A DNA stretch of 46,631 nt, taken from contig VBWB01000030.1 in the NCBI GenBank assembly GCA_006218045.1, positions 1 through 46,631 on the forward strand. Reading direction: 5' to 3'. Within the stretch, counting starts at the first letter, position 1. Each line of letters begins with the position of its first letter. Of the stretch, positions 17,414 through 24,199 are shown piece by piece. The DNA comes from Stygiobacter sp. GTDB taxonomy: Bacteria; Pseudomonadota; Alphaproteobacteria; Rhodospirillales; Magnetospirillaceae. The notes under the pieces were generated by a model, which worked only from the letters and a program-made list of their open reading frames with translations, made no database searches and was not told where the DNA came from. The position numbers were made by a program, and so were the translations under genes.

Positions 17414-18003
17414 GATGCCTCCAAACGAACGATCATACTATACGGGGACACCAGCCTGGATGCCACCATGAGCAACCCTGCCGATTGGGCCATGGCTTTG
17501 AAATGCGTCTCTCCGAAGAGATGGATCGAGAAACCGTGACCGCGGTGAAAACGCCGATATAGGCGACCTGCCCAATTGTCGGGCGGGAACAGGACCACCA
17601 CTCGTCCGCCGGAAGCCAGATGCGCACGGCAATTGGCAAGAACGCGACCGGGATCGGGGACGAATTCCAGAAGGCCTGCCGAGACGATCAGATCGAATGC
17701 AGCACCGAGCCGGATTTCGGCGGCGTCGCCCAAATGCTGCTCGATACCAGAGTCGTTCAGGGCGGCAATCATGCCGGGCGAGGCATCCACAGCCGCCACC
17801 CTGGCCCCGGCTTGATGATAGCGGCGGGCATAGAATCCCGCCCCGCAGCCGAGATCAAGCACCCGCGCATCTGCCGCCGGGCCGGCAAGCAATTCGACCA
17901 CGGCCGCCTCGCGGCGACGCTGCCATGCCCACACGCCGCGACCGGATGAGCCTGCGTAGCCGTCCGCTTGGCTGTCGAAATAGCGCAAGGGCGTCGAGGT
18001 CAA
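17410..18003 (-). CDS. Class I SAM-dependent methyltransferase
   Basis: A 197-residue protein with SAM motif VLDLGCGAG at residues 48-56, motif II VAAVDAS and VSAGLLEFVPD after it: a compact Methyltransf_11/25-type enzyme. The start is TTG at 18003, overlapping the stop of the GT-C gene by 4 bp (TTGA); translation is probably coupled to it. With the second methyltransferase at 15168-15881 the operon carries two such enzymes, so the glycan may be methylated at two positions. Substrate unknown. Confidence 0.78.
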   Translation of the reverse strand: MTSTPLRYFDSQADGYAGSSGRGVWAWQRRREAAVVELLAGPAADARVLDLGCGAGFYARRYHQAGARVAAVDASPGMIAALNDSGIEQHLGDAAEIRLGAAFDLIVSAGLLEFVPDPGRVLANCRAHLASGGRVVVLFPPDNWAGRLYRRFHRGHGFSIHLFGETHFKAMAQSAGLLMVASRLVSPYSMIVRLEAS

Positions 18004-20060
18004 CGCAGCCCTCCCGTTGGTTCCGCCCGGACGCCGTCAGTGCCGACGACCACGTCGCCGAGCTCGACAATCAGGGGACCTTGCGGGAAGCGGCTCTTGA
18101 GCGCCTCTTCCTCGGTCGCAGTCAGGGTGGCCCGGTAACGGCCAGGGGGCACGGCCCCCGCGGTGCGCCAGGGCGTCAGCATGGCGACGTGGTCGTTGCC
18201 AAGAACACCGTCGATCGTGGGTAGTCGAACCTGGCGCCCATCCTCGGCCATGAGGGAAAGGCTGACGTCCTTTAGCGCGCGCTGCGAAAAATAAGTAAAC
18301 CCGCGCAGAGGTTGGCCATGGATTTCGGCCTCCAGCCTCCCCGCCTGATATCGGAACCTCAGACCTATCGGGTACGGATCGGCGGCGAAATGCAGCACGG
18401 CGATCGCCATCGGTCCATCGACGTGCCATGTCACGCCATCGCGCCGGCCACTCCAACGCGGTTCGAGATAGGTCCGCTCAAAGGTTGTCGGAATGTAGGC
18501 ATTCTGCTGGGTGCTGATACAATTCCCGAACTTGGTCCGGTAATGGACGGTGACCATGCCAGGCTTTTCCCACCATTCGACCATGTCAGGCTGTTGATCG
18601 GCCAGGATGGGCGCACGCAGCATTTCAGAGACGGCCGCTTCGCCACCCGCATCGTTGTTATCCCGGAAAAGAACCGCGGTGCACCCCGTCTCGTGCCGAT
18701 CGGAAGGGGGCAGGGTTTCGAATTGGAAGGACAGGCGATCGTGCTGCAAGTTGGAAGTATAGCGGGTGATGGCCCCGTCCCGGCGTGACAGGATGGCTAT
18801 GCGGGCGGAAAATTCTTCCAGCGTTCCGTAATAGCGCTGCTTGACCTCCTGCAACATTACGGCGGCCCTGTTGTCCTTATTGCTTTGCGACTGGAGAATG
18901 AGACCGACAACGGTCCCGCGTCCGAACACAAGGGCGAGCGAGGCGACGGCCAGCCCCAGAGCCGCGACGCGAAGAACGGGACGCAATGGCTTCATCTCAA
19001 AGCTGACGCCGGCGATTGCCCCCAAGGCAAGGGCGATAAGGGGGGTCGCGCCGATGTAGTGCCGTGGATACGTACCGCCACCCAGGACGACTGCCAAGAC
19101 GTAGGCAACGCCCAGGACCAGGGCGATGTCGGCGATCGTCGGACGGGTACGGAAACGTCGCACGATGAGAAACACGCCGCCCAACCCAAGCAGGCCCACC
19201 GTCCCCGCGTCGGCCAAAATTGCCAGCCGGTCCAGCCCTGCGAGCCGGGCCGCAAGCATGCTGCCCCAGGTGTTGGACAGGCCACCCGCGACTTCCGCCA
19301 TCACCGTGGGGAACTTCCCCAGCCTGTTCAGCAGGCCTGTGTTGCCGGCCTTCGCCATGTCGCCGTTAAATAAAATGTCTGAACTGTACATAAATCCCGA
19401 CAGCACTTCGGCAGCAAAGAAATGTGTAAGCGGTAGAGCTAGACCTGCCACGAACCAACCAATATGGCAAAGACGGATAGGCACGCGGAATACGATGAGA
19501 GTCGCTGCGAGAGCAGGAAAGAACGCCGCAATGGATGAATGGATTTGCATTCCCAAGGAAATCGCCAAACCCATGATAAAGACCGGGGTCCTCCCCCCGT
19601 TCCGCACGAATTCTGCCAATGCGACTGCAGCAATGGCCGAAAAGAAGGGCAAATAACTGGGGTTCCAGATCAGCGCATCCCGGTAGAGATAGCCGCTGGA
19701 AAGGAAGAATATTGCGGCAAGCCCCCCCCCCAGGCGCTGTTCCTGCCTCCAGCCGCACCATATCAAAAGCAAGGCCGTCCCGCAGAATAGGACCCGCATC
19801 AAAAACTGCGCCGCGGAAATATCCGCCTGAAAAAAAAACGCCGCCCCAAGCAAATAATAGAAAAAGCCACCTGGCGATCTCGGGCCGGCGTTGTACTCTG
19901 GCCCCAAGAAATAAAACTCATTAAAAGAATGAAGTCCTCGCCACAGATCTCGATCGCCATAAATTAGTGTAAATCCATCACCAGAGAAAAAAATCGAAAA
20001 ACATAGAAATATTACTATGATTGTTGTTACATATATTGCTGCACTGTAGAGTTTTTGCAT
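18000..20060 (-). CDS. GT-C-type membrane glycosyltransferase, possible phase-variable
   Basis: A 686-residue integral membrane protein. About ten hydrophobic spans fill the first 400 residues. An early loop GDRDLWRGL and GPRSPGGFFYYLL resembles ArnT/PMT-type GT-C enzymes that take sugars from polyprenyl phosphate in the periplasm. The last 280 residues form a soluble domain ending in FPQGPLIVELGD, not recognised. The coding strand contains ten consecutive G (19722-19731, codons 110-113, LGGGL) and nine T (19830-19838, codons 75-77, FFF). The 5' 300 bp are AT-rich and unlike the rest. GtrA, a GT-B enzyme and two methyltransferases follow in overlapping order. As written the frame is intact. 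Confidence 0.75.
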   Translation of the reverse strand: MQKLYSAAIYVTTIIVIFLCFSIFFSGDGFTLIYGDRDLWRGLHSFNEFYFLGPEYNAGPRSPGGFFYYLLGAAFFFQADISAAQFLMRVLFCGTALLLIWCGWRQEQRLGGGLAAIFFLSSGYLYRDALIWNPSYLPFFSAIAAVALAEFVRNGGRTPVFIMGLAISLGMQIHSSIAAFFPALAATLIVFRVPIRLCHIGWFVAGLALPLTHFFAAEVLSGFMYSSDILFNGDMAKAGNTGLLNRLGKFPTVMAEVAGGLSNTWGSMLAARLAGLDRLAILADAGTVGLLGLGGVFLIVRRFRTRPTIADIALVLGVAYVLAVVLGGGTYPRHYIGATPLIALALGAIAGVSFEMKPLRPVLRVAALGLAVASLALVFGRGTVVGLILQSQSNKDNRAAVMLQEVKQRYYGTLEEFSARIAILSRRDGAITRYTSNLQHDRLSFQFETLPPSDRHETGCTAVLFRDNNDAGGEAAVSEMLRAPILADQQPDMVEWWEKPGMVTVHYRTKFGNCISTQQNAYIPTTFERTYLEPRWSGRRDGVTWHVDGPMAIAVLHFAADPYPIGLRFRYQAGRLEAEIHGQPLRGFTYFSQRALKDVSLSLMAEDGRQVRLPTIDGVLGNDHVAMLTPWRTAGAVPPGRYRATLTATEEEALKSRFPQGPLIVELGDVVVGTDGVRAEPTGGLR
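19722..19731. repeat. Homopolymer tract, C10 on plus (G10 on coding strand)
   Basis: Ten consecutive C on the plus strand lie inside the GT-C coding sequence, giving CTG GGG GGG GGG on the coding strand. It is the longest homopolymer I saw in the window. Slippage by one base would frameshift the protein at about residue 113. Confidence 0.9.
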
Positions 20061-20418
20061 GAATCTGCCTGGGGATGCATAGTTTAGCTACTTTGCAAGT
20101 TTTATTATTACCCGTAAGGGTGGTCGCGGTCAATCATTGTTGAGTGACGCAATAGCCTTGCTCTGGTATTGATGTGCTGGTCGCAGGGTAGCTCCCCTCA
20201 TGATAACTTCGGCGGTCGTTTAGCCAGCCCTTGCAGGATGAGCCCACGAGCCTATCGGCGGCGTGGTCTGCCCTCGGAGGATGATCGTGGCTCCCTCTTC
20301 GACCAATTTTTCCGGCATCCGATAGTTCTTCCGTCGTCTGTCGGCCTGTCTCGGCTGACGACACCCAGAACCACGATTCCAATACACATTCATCTCTTAA
20401 ACTCGTGTCGCTACTGTC
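20061..20418. other. Non-coding stretch between GT-C gene and IS66 remnant
   Basis: I recognise no gene here. The 50 bp next to the GT-C start are AT-rich and must contain its promoter on the minus strand if the operon starts there, but no clean -35/-10 pair is visible. An 83-codon open frame on minus at 20134-20382 resembles nothing I know. Confidence 0.5.
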
Positions 20419-21008
20419 GTAAGCATTCGGTGAGCACCGCAGGTGAAGACGGTTTTGCTCAGGCGGCCTGACTGTCGGCGACGCGCGGCAGTGGGTGCCA
20501 GTTCCACGGCAGGAGTTCGTCGATCCGGTTTGCGGGATGCCCGGCGATGCGGGCCAGGACGTCGGCCAGCCGGGCTTGCGGATCGATGTCGTTCATCTTG
20601 GCTGTGACGATCAGGCTGTACATGGCGGCAGCTCGCTGCTGGTGGGGCTTGTCCCGAAGGGTCGGTCGTTCCAGACATAGACCCAACATCGGCCAGTGTC
20701 GGTCTTGCCCTTTGCCAGTATCGGCACTGCGGTGTCGTCGCCGTGCAGCTGCTCGGCGGCGAAGACACGGGCCTTGATGCGGCGGAGATCAGCGGCTCCA
20801 GCACGGCGCAGCCGGCGCCGACTTGGTCGGCCAGGGTGGACAGGCTGAGCGACACGCCCTCCTTGGCATAACGCTCGGCCTAGCGCCTGAGCGGCTGATG
20901 TTGGCCGAATTTCTCGAACAGGATCATGGCCAGCAGCGAGGGACCGGCCCAACCGCGCGAGGTGACGTGGAACGGCGCCTGATCTTCTCGCATTCGCGGC
21001 AGGTGGAT
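20419..21008 (-). mobile_element. Decayed IS66-family element, right end
   Basis: The transposase TnpC reads on minus. From about 21008: TCRECEKI, then APFHVTSRGWAGPSLLAM and EKFGQHQPL, an in-frame TAG at 20880-20882 (where Gln is expected), then SLSTLADQVGAG. A frameshift near 20790 leads to [16 protein letters not shown] and [18 protein letters not shown] deletion of roughly 200 codons follows, then [15 protein letters not shown] through to the normal C-terminal [15 protein letters not shown] with stop at 20459. GTAAGC at 20419-20424 looks like the terminal inverted repeat. At least three inactivating lesions are present and the left end is lost at about 21008. Confidence 0.85.
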
Positions 21009-21395
21009 GGCTTCCGGGGTACTCTGCTGAAGCGCCTCGCACCCGAAGATCAGCTCGTTCTGGACAGCGAGTCGATTATTGATGGTGATACCGCGAGAAA
21101 GGCGGTGCGGCGCCTGCGGGCTGAGCCGGTCGAAGCTCGCCCGGACGGCCAGTTCATCATTCTGACGGTGGAATCCGGCGTAATCCGCGGTGGGTTCCGA
21201 ATCCGTGTCCGCAACACCGCAAACAGCCAAGAATTCACAGTGAAGGTTCCGGAAGGTACTCTCAGCGAGGATCAGGTCGAAACTCTCCAGGATGGCGAAT
21301 GGGGCAAGCGCCCGCTGATGATGAGATTGAACGTCAAGAAGTCGGGTGAGCGAATCACCGAGGCGACCTTGATCGAGGCGGGTCTGACCGACTGA
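21005..21395 (+). pseudogene. C-terminal fragment of an unknown gene
   Basis: An open frame continues across the IS66 break and ends in TGA at 21393-21395. From about residue VDGFRGTLLKRL to the end it has well-formed coding character, with charged and alternating segments such as GGFRIRVRNTANSQ and RPLMMRLNVKKSGE suggesting a beta-rich domain. No start codon with a ribosome binding site is present, because the 5' part is replaced by IS66 sequence. I do not recognise the family. It is probably a real gene cut by the IS element. Confidence 0.5.
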
Positions 21396-21475
21396 TGGAC
21401 TTTGGGGCTGGGCAGTGGCTTCTTGCCAGAAGGCCCCCCCAAATTTCCCCGGTTTTCCACCCGGCGCTTCCCCCG

Positions 21476-21506
21476 AAAAGCGAAAGGCCGGACACTGGGT
21501 CCGGCC
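21476..21506 (-). terminator. Intrinsic terminator after tRNA-Gly
   Basis: On the minus strand GGCCGGAC and GTCCGGCC form an 8-bp stem with a 5-base loop (arms at 21499-21506 and 21486-21493), followed by TTTCGCTTTT. It lies 35 bp after the 3' end of the tRNA-Gly sequence and fits a tRNA transcript terminator. Confidence 0.75.
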
Positions 21507-21540
21507 TATCTCGTATCGCACTGATTTCCCTTGGGAAATT

Positions 21541-21596
21541 TGGAGCGGGCGAAGGGATTCGAACCCTCGACCCCAACCTTGGCAAGGTTGTGCTCG
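21541..21596 (-). pseudogene. tRNA-Gly(GCC), 5' part missing
   Basis: On minus the sequence runs from GAGCACAACC through anticodon stem-loop CAACC-TTGCCAA-GGTTG (anticodon GCC), variable loop, T-arm GAGGG-TTCGAAT-CCCTT and the 3' acceptor strand CGCCCGC-T-CCA. The 5' acceptor strand (GCGGGCG expected) and the D-arm are absent: the sequence upstream of GAGC is a GC-rich leader that cannot pair with the acceptor. About 20-22 bases of a normal tRNA are missing. The promoter and terminator remain. A functional glycine tRNA cannot form as written, so another copy must exist elsewhere in the genome. Confidence 0.75.
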
Positions 21597-21627
21597 TGTT
21601 CCGCGGCTCGTCGCTGCGGAGGCCCGG

Positions 21628-21655
21628 AAAATAGCAAAATCCGAGAGGTGGTCAA
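21628..21655 (-). promoter_or_regulatory. Promoter of the broken tRNA-Gly gene
   Basis: On minus, TTGACC (21655-21650) and TATTTT (21633-21628) are separated by 16 bases, about 32 bases before the remaining tRNA sequence. This is a good sigma-70-type pair and matches the placement of tRNA promoters. Confidence 0.65.
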
Positions 21656-21759
21656 GAGCTTTTTTCAAAAAAATTCATCCTTGCCTTTGGCCTTGCGCGT
21701 TTGCCCCCGACAGCCCATCTTTTGCGAGTCTTCTTATGTACTTGGGACGTGTTGCCGCC

Positions 21760-22686
21760 ATGGATTTCATCATCGGTTCAGGATCAAAGCCCGCCGCCGG
21801 CGGGGCCGCCCCCAGCGACCTCATCAAGGAGGGCAGCACCGCGACCTTTACCGCCGACGTCATCGAAGCCTCCATGAAGGCGCCGGTGATCGTCGATTTC
21901 TGGGCGACATGGTGCGGCCCGTGCAAGCAATTGGGTCCGGCCCTGGAAAAGGTGGTGCGCGAGGCCCGCGGCGCCGTGCGCATGGTCAAGATCGACATCG
22001 ACAAGAACCAGGAACTGGCGGCGCAATTGCGCATCCAGTCGGTGCCCACCGTCTATGCCTTCGCCAATGGCCGCCCGGTGGACGGTTTTACCGGTGCCCA
22101 GCCGGAAAGCCAGCTGCGCGCCTTCGTTCAGCGTCTGACCAAGGGCGCGGCCCAGCCCAGCTTGGCCGAGGTGATCGACGAGGCCAAGGCCTTGCTGGCC
22201 CAGGGCGACGCCGAGAATGCGGCGGAAATTTTCCAACAGGTGCTGGCCGAAGACCCCAATAACGGCCCGGCCATGGCCGGCCTGCTGCGCTGCCTGATGG
22301 CGGTGGGCGATTTCGACGGTATCGCCCGGATGCTGGGACAATTGCCGCCGGAACTGGCCAAGCACGCCGAGGTGGCGGCGGTGAGGACAGCGCTGGAACT
22401 GCGACAGGCCGCCGCCGCCGGGGCCGGGCAGGCGGCTGAATTGCGCCGCCGGCTGGCCGCCGATGCCGATGATCATCAAGCCCGTTTCGATCTGGCCCTG
22501 GCCTATTATGGCGCCGGCGAAACCGAAGCGGCCTTGGAGGAATTGCTGGAGCTGTTCCGCCGTGACCGTACCTGGAACGACGAGGCCGCCCGCAAGCAAT
22601 TGCTGAAGATGTTCGAGGCCTTGGGCGGCGCCCATCCGCTGACCTTGCAGGGCCGGCGTCGGTTGTCGGCGCTGTTGTTCGCATGA
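21760..22686 (+). CDS. cnoX: CnoX/YbbN-like thioredoxin-TPR chaperedoxin
   Basis: A 308-residue protein with an N-terminal thioredoxin domain, active site W51-C52-G53-P54-C55, and a C-terminal tetratricopeptide-like region from about residue 125 (repeated ALLAQGDAENAAEIFQQVL-type helices). This layout is that of CnoX (YbbN), a holdase that protects proteins during oxidative stress and passes them to GroEL or DnaK. Unlike E. coli CnoX, which has SxxC, the WCGPC site should be redox-active, as in Caulobacter. ATG at 21760 is chosen; ATG 21736 is an in-frame alternative, and extending further would run through the tRNA. The next gene overlaps by 4 bp. Confidence 0.88.
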   Translation: MDFIIGSGSKPAAGGAAPSDLIKEGSTATFTADVIEASMKAPVIVDFWATWCGPCKQLGPALEKVVREARGAVRMVKIDIDKNQELAAQLRIQSVPTVYAFANGRPVDGFTGAQPESQLRAFVQRLTKGAAQPSLAEVIDEAKALLAQGDAENAAEIFQQVLAEDPNNGPAMAGLLRCLMAVGDFDGIARMLGQLPPELAKHAEVAAVRTALELRQAAAAGAGQAAELRRRLAADADDHQARFDLALAYYGAGETEAALEELLELFRRDRTWNDEAARKQLLKMFEALGGAHPLTLQGRRRLSALLFA

Positions 22687-23312
22687 GCCCGCTGCCGCCC
22701 ATCGTTGCGGTTTTCGCCGTGCCCGGTGCGCTTTTGCTGCCGGGCGGGCGTCTGCCGTTGACGGTGTTCGAGCCGCGTTATCTGTCCATGGTCGATCATT
22801 GCCTGGGGGCCGGTCGTCTGCTGGCCCTGGTGCAGCCGACGGCATCGGGCGCGGGGCCGGCGCCGGGGCTTTATTCCGTCGGTTGTCTGGCCCGTATCGT
22901 CGCCTTTGGCGAAACCGGCGATGGCCGTTATCTGATCACCTGCCAGGGGATCAGCCGTTTCCGCCTCGTCGGCGAGGCCGAGGGCCGCTCGGGTTATCGG
23001 CGGGTGATGGCCGATTACACGCCTTTCGCCGCCGATCTGGCCGGCGAGCCCGATCCGGTGTTCGACCGTCGCCGCCTGATCGGCGCGGTGACCGCCTGTC
23101 TGGCCCAGAACGGCCTGGCCTCGGATCTGGCCAAGCTGGATGCCGCCGCCGACCGCGAGTTGATCACCACCCTGGCCATGGCGGCGCCCTTGTCACCCGA
23201 GGAAAAGCAGGCGCTGCTGGAAGCCCCCGATGCCAGCCAGCGGGCCAAGATGATGATTGCCATTTTCGAGATGGCGGTGTTGGCCGAGGCCGGCGAAACC
23301 ATCCGTCATTAG
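22683..23312 (+). CDS. LON-substrate-binding-domain protein
   Basis: A 209-residue protein with only the N-terminal substrate-binding (PUA-like) domain of Lon protease. The opening VFAVPGALLLPGGRLPLTVFEPRYLSMVDHCL and the later GRYLITCQGISRFRLV are family hallmarks; no ATPase or protease domain follows. Such stand-alone proteins are common in alphaproteobacteria, and their function is not settled. ATG overlaps the cnoX stop by 4 bp, a pairing that suggests a shared role in protein quality control. Confidence 0.88.
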   Translation: MSPLPPIVAVFAVPGALLLPGGRLPLTVFEPRYLSMVDHCLGAGRLLALVQPTASGAGPAPGLYSVGCLARIVAFGETGDGRYLITCQGISRFRLVGEAEGRSGYRRVMADYTPFAADLAGEPDPVFDRRRLIGAVTACLAQNGLASDLAKLDAAADRELITTLAMAAPLSPEEKQALLEAPDASQRAKMMIAIFEMAVLAEAGETIRH

Positions 23313-23320
23313 ACTTGTGT

Positions 23321-23424
23321 CGGCTCAGGCGGAAACAGGTCTAAACCGTTACCAATGGCCCGTGCCGGGCGGTTCAGGCGCCACTCGGGCTTATCGCCCA
23401 TCAACGCTTCGCGTGAAAATGCTC
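23321..23424 (+). repeat. Dispersed intergenic repeat, copy 1
   Basis: About 104 bp related to 24097-24199. Shared segments include GGCTTATCGCC and CTTCGCGTGAAAATGCTC, both at the same spacing. An internal GCCCG-TGC-CGGGC hairpin is conserved in form. It fills most of the gap between the LON-domain gene and trm112. Confidence 0.75.
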
Positions 23425-23438
23425 ATTAGGAGACCTCC

Positions 23439-23642
23439 ATGTCCGAACGTGTTGCCGCCATCGATCCCAAGCTGCTGGAGATCCTGGTTTGCCCAGTCTC
23501 CAAGGGACCGTTGCGCTATGATGCCGCCGCTAACGAGTTGATCAGCGACAAGGCCGGGCTGGCCTTTCCCATCCGCGACGGCATTCCCATCATGTTGCCG
23601 GACGAAGCGCGCAGCCTGGACAACAACGGAGCCCGGACATGA
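23439..23642 (+). CDS. Trm112-family protein
   Basis: A 67-residue protein of the Trm112/UPF0434 family: [17 protein letters not shown], then [26 protein letters not shown]. Members activate tRNA, rRNA or release-factor methyltransferases, or act as small accessory domains; the first Cys of the zinc pair is kept here but the rest of the zinc site is reduced, as in most bacterial versions. AGGAG lies 7 bp before the ATG. Its stop overlaps the next ATG by 4 bp. Confidence 0.88.
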   Translation: MSERVAAIDPKLLEILVCPVSKGPLRYDAAANELISDKAGLAFPIRDGIPIMLPDEARSLDNNGART

Positions 23643-24088
23643 ACCAAACTTATGGCAGCCGCCACACCCCCACCGATATCACGGTGAAGAAGGCGGAGAA
23701 GTGCATTGAAATCGTTTTCGACGACGGCGCAGCCTTCGTTCTGCCGGCGGAATTGCTGCGGGTGGAAAGCCCGTCGGCGGAAGTGCAGGGCCATGGCCCG
23801 GATGAAAAGAAACTGGTGTCCGGGCGCAGCCATGTGGGCATCATCGGCGTCGAGGCGGTGGGTAATTACGCCATCAAGATCGTCTTCGATGATCTGCATG
23901 ATTCCGGCATCTACACCTGGGATTACCTGTATACCTTGGGGGCGGAGCAGGACCGCATCTGGGGCGCCTATCTGGCGGCGATGGAAGCCGCCGGGCTATC
24001 GCGTCATCCCAACGCCACTAATGCGGCTCCGGCCTCACAGGGTGGCGGCTGCGGTGGCGGCAAGGCCGGCGGTTGCGGCTGTTCCTAG
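23639..24088 (+). CDS. DUF971-domain protein
   Basis: A 149-residue protein with a DUF971 domain (the N-terminal domain of gamma-butyrobetaine hydroxylase), reading [28 protein letters not shown] and [24 protein letters not shown]. Stand-alone members occur next to Mrp/ApbC or iron-sulfur genes, but no such gene is adjacent. The tail after residue 130 is rich in Gly and Cys, ending GGCGCS with four Cys in all, and could bind metal. Overlaps trm112 by 4 bp; function unknown. Confidence 0.82.
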   Translation: MNQTYGSRHTPTDITVKKAEKCIEIVFDDGAAFVLPAELLRVESPSAEVQGHGPDEKKLVSGRSHVGIIGVEAVGNYAIKIVFDDLHDSGIYTWDYLYTLGAEQDRIWGAYLAAMEAAGLSRHPNATNAAPASQGGGCGGGKAGGCGCS

Positions 24089-24096
24089 ACCAGTTT

Positions 24097-24199
24097 CAGC
24101 TCAAGCGGAAACCGGTCCAGGTTTCAATGGTGGCCCGTGACGGGCCCGCTCAGGGCCGCGCGGGCTTATCGCCTGTCCGCGCTTCGCGTGAAAATGCTC
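24097..24199 (+). repeat. Dispersed intergenic repeat, copy 2
   Basis: About 103 bp related to copy 1 at 23321-23424. It contains the perfect hairpin GGCCCGT-G-ACGGGCC at 24132-24146 and a second possible stem GCGCGG/CCGCGC. It exactly fills the space between the convergent DUF971 and pseG stops, so it may act as a two-way terminator. Confidence 0.75.

Noticed and set aside
20134-20382. 83-codon minus-strand open frame left of the IS66 end
   Set aside because: Composition and sequence resemble no protein; no start signals.
21415-21759. N-terminal extension of the cnoX-like gene
   Set aside because: It would translate through the tRNA-Gly remnant, its terminator and promoter.
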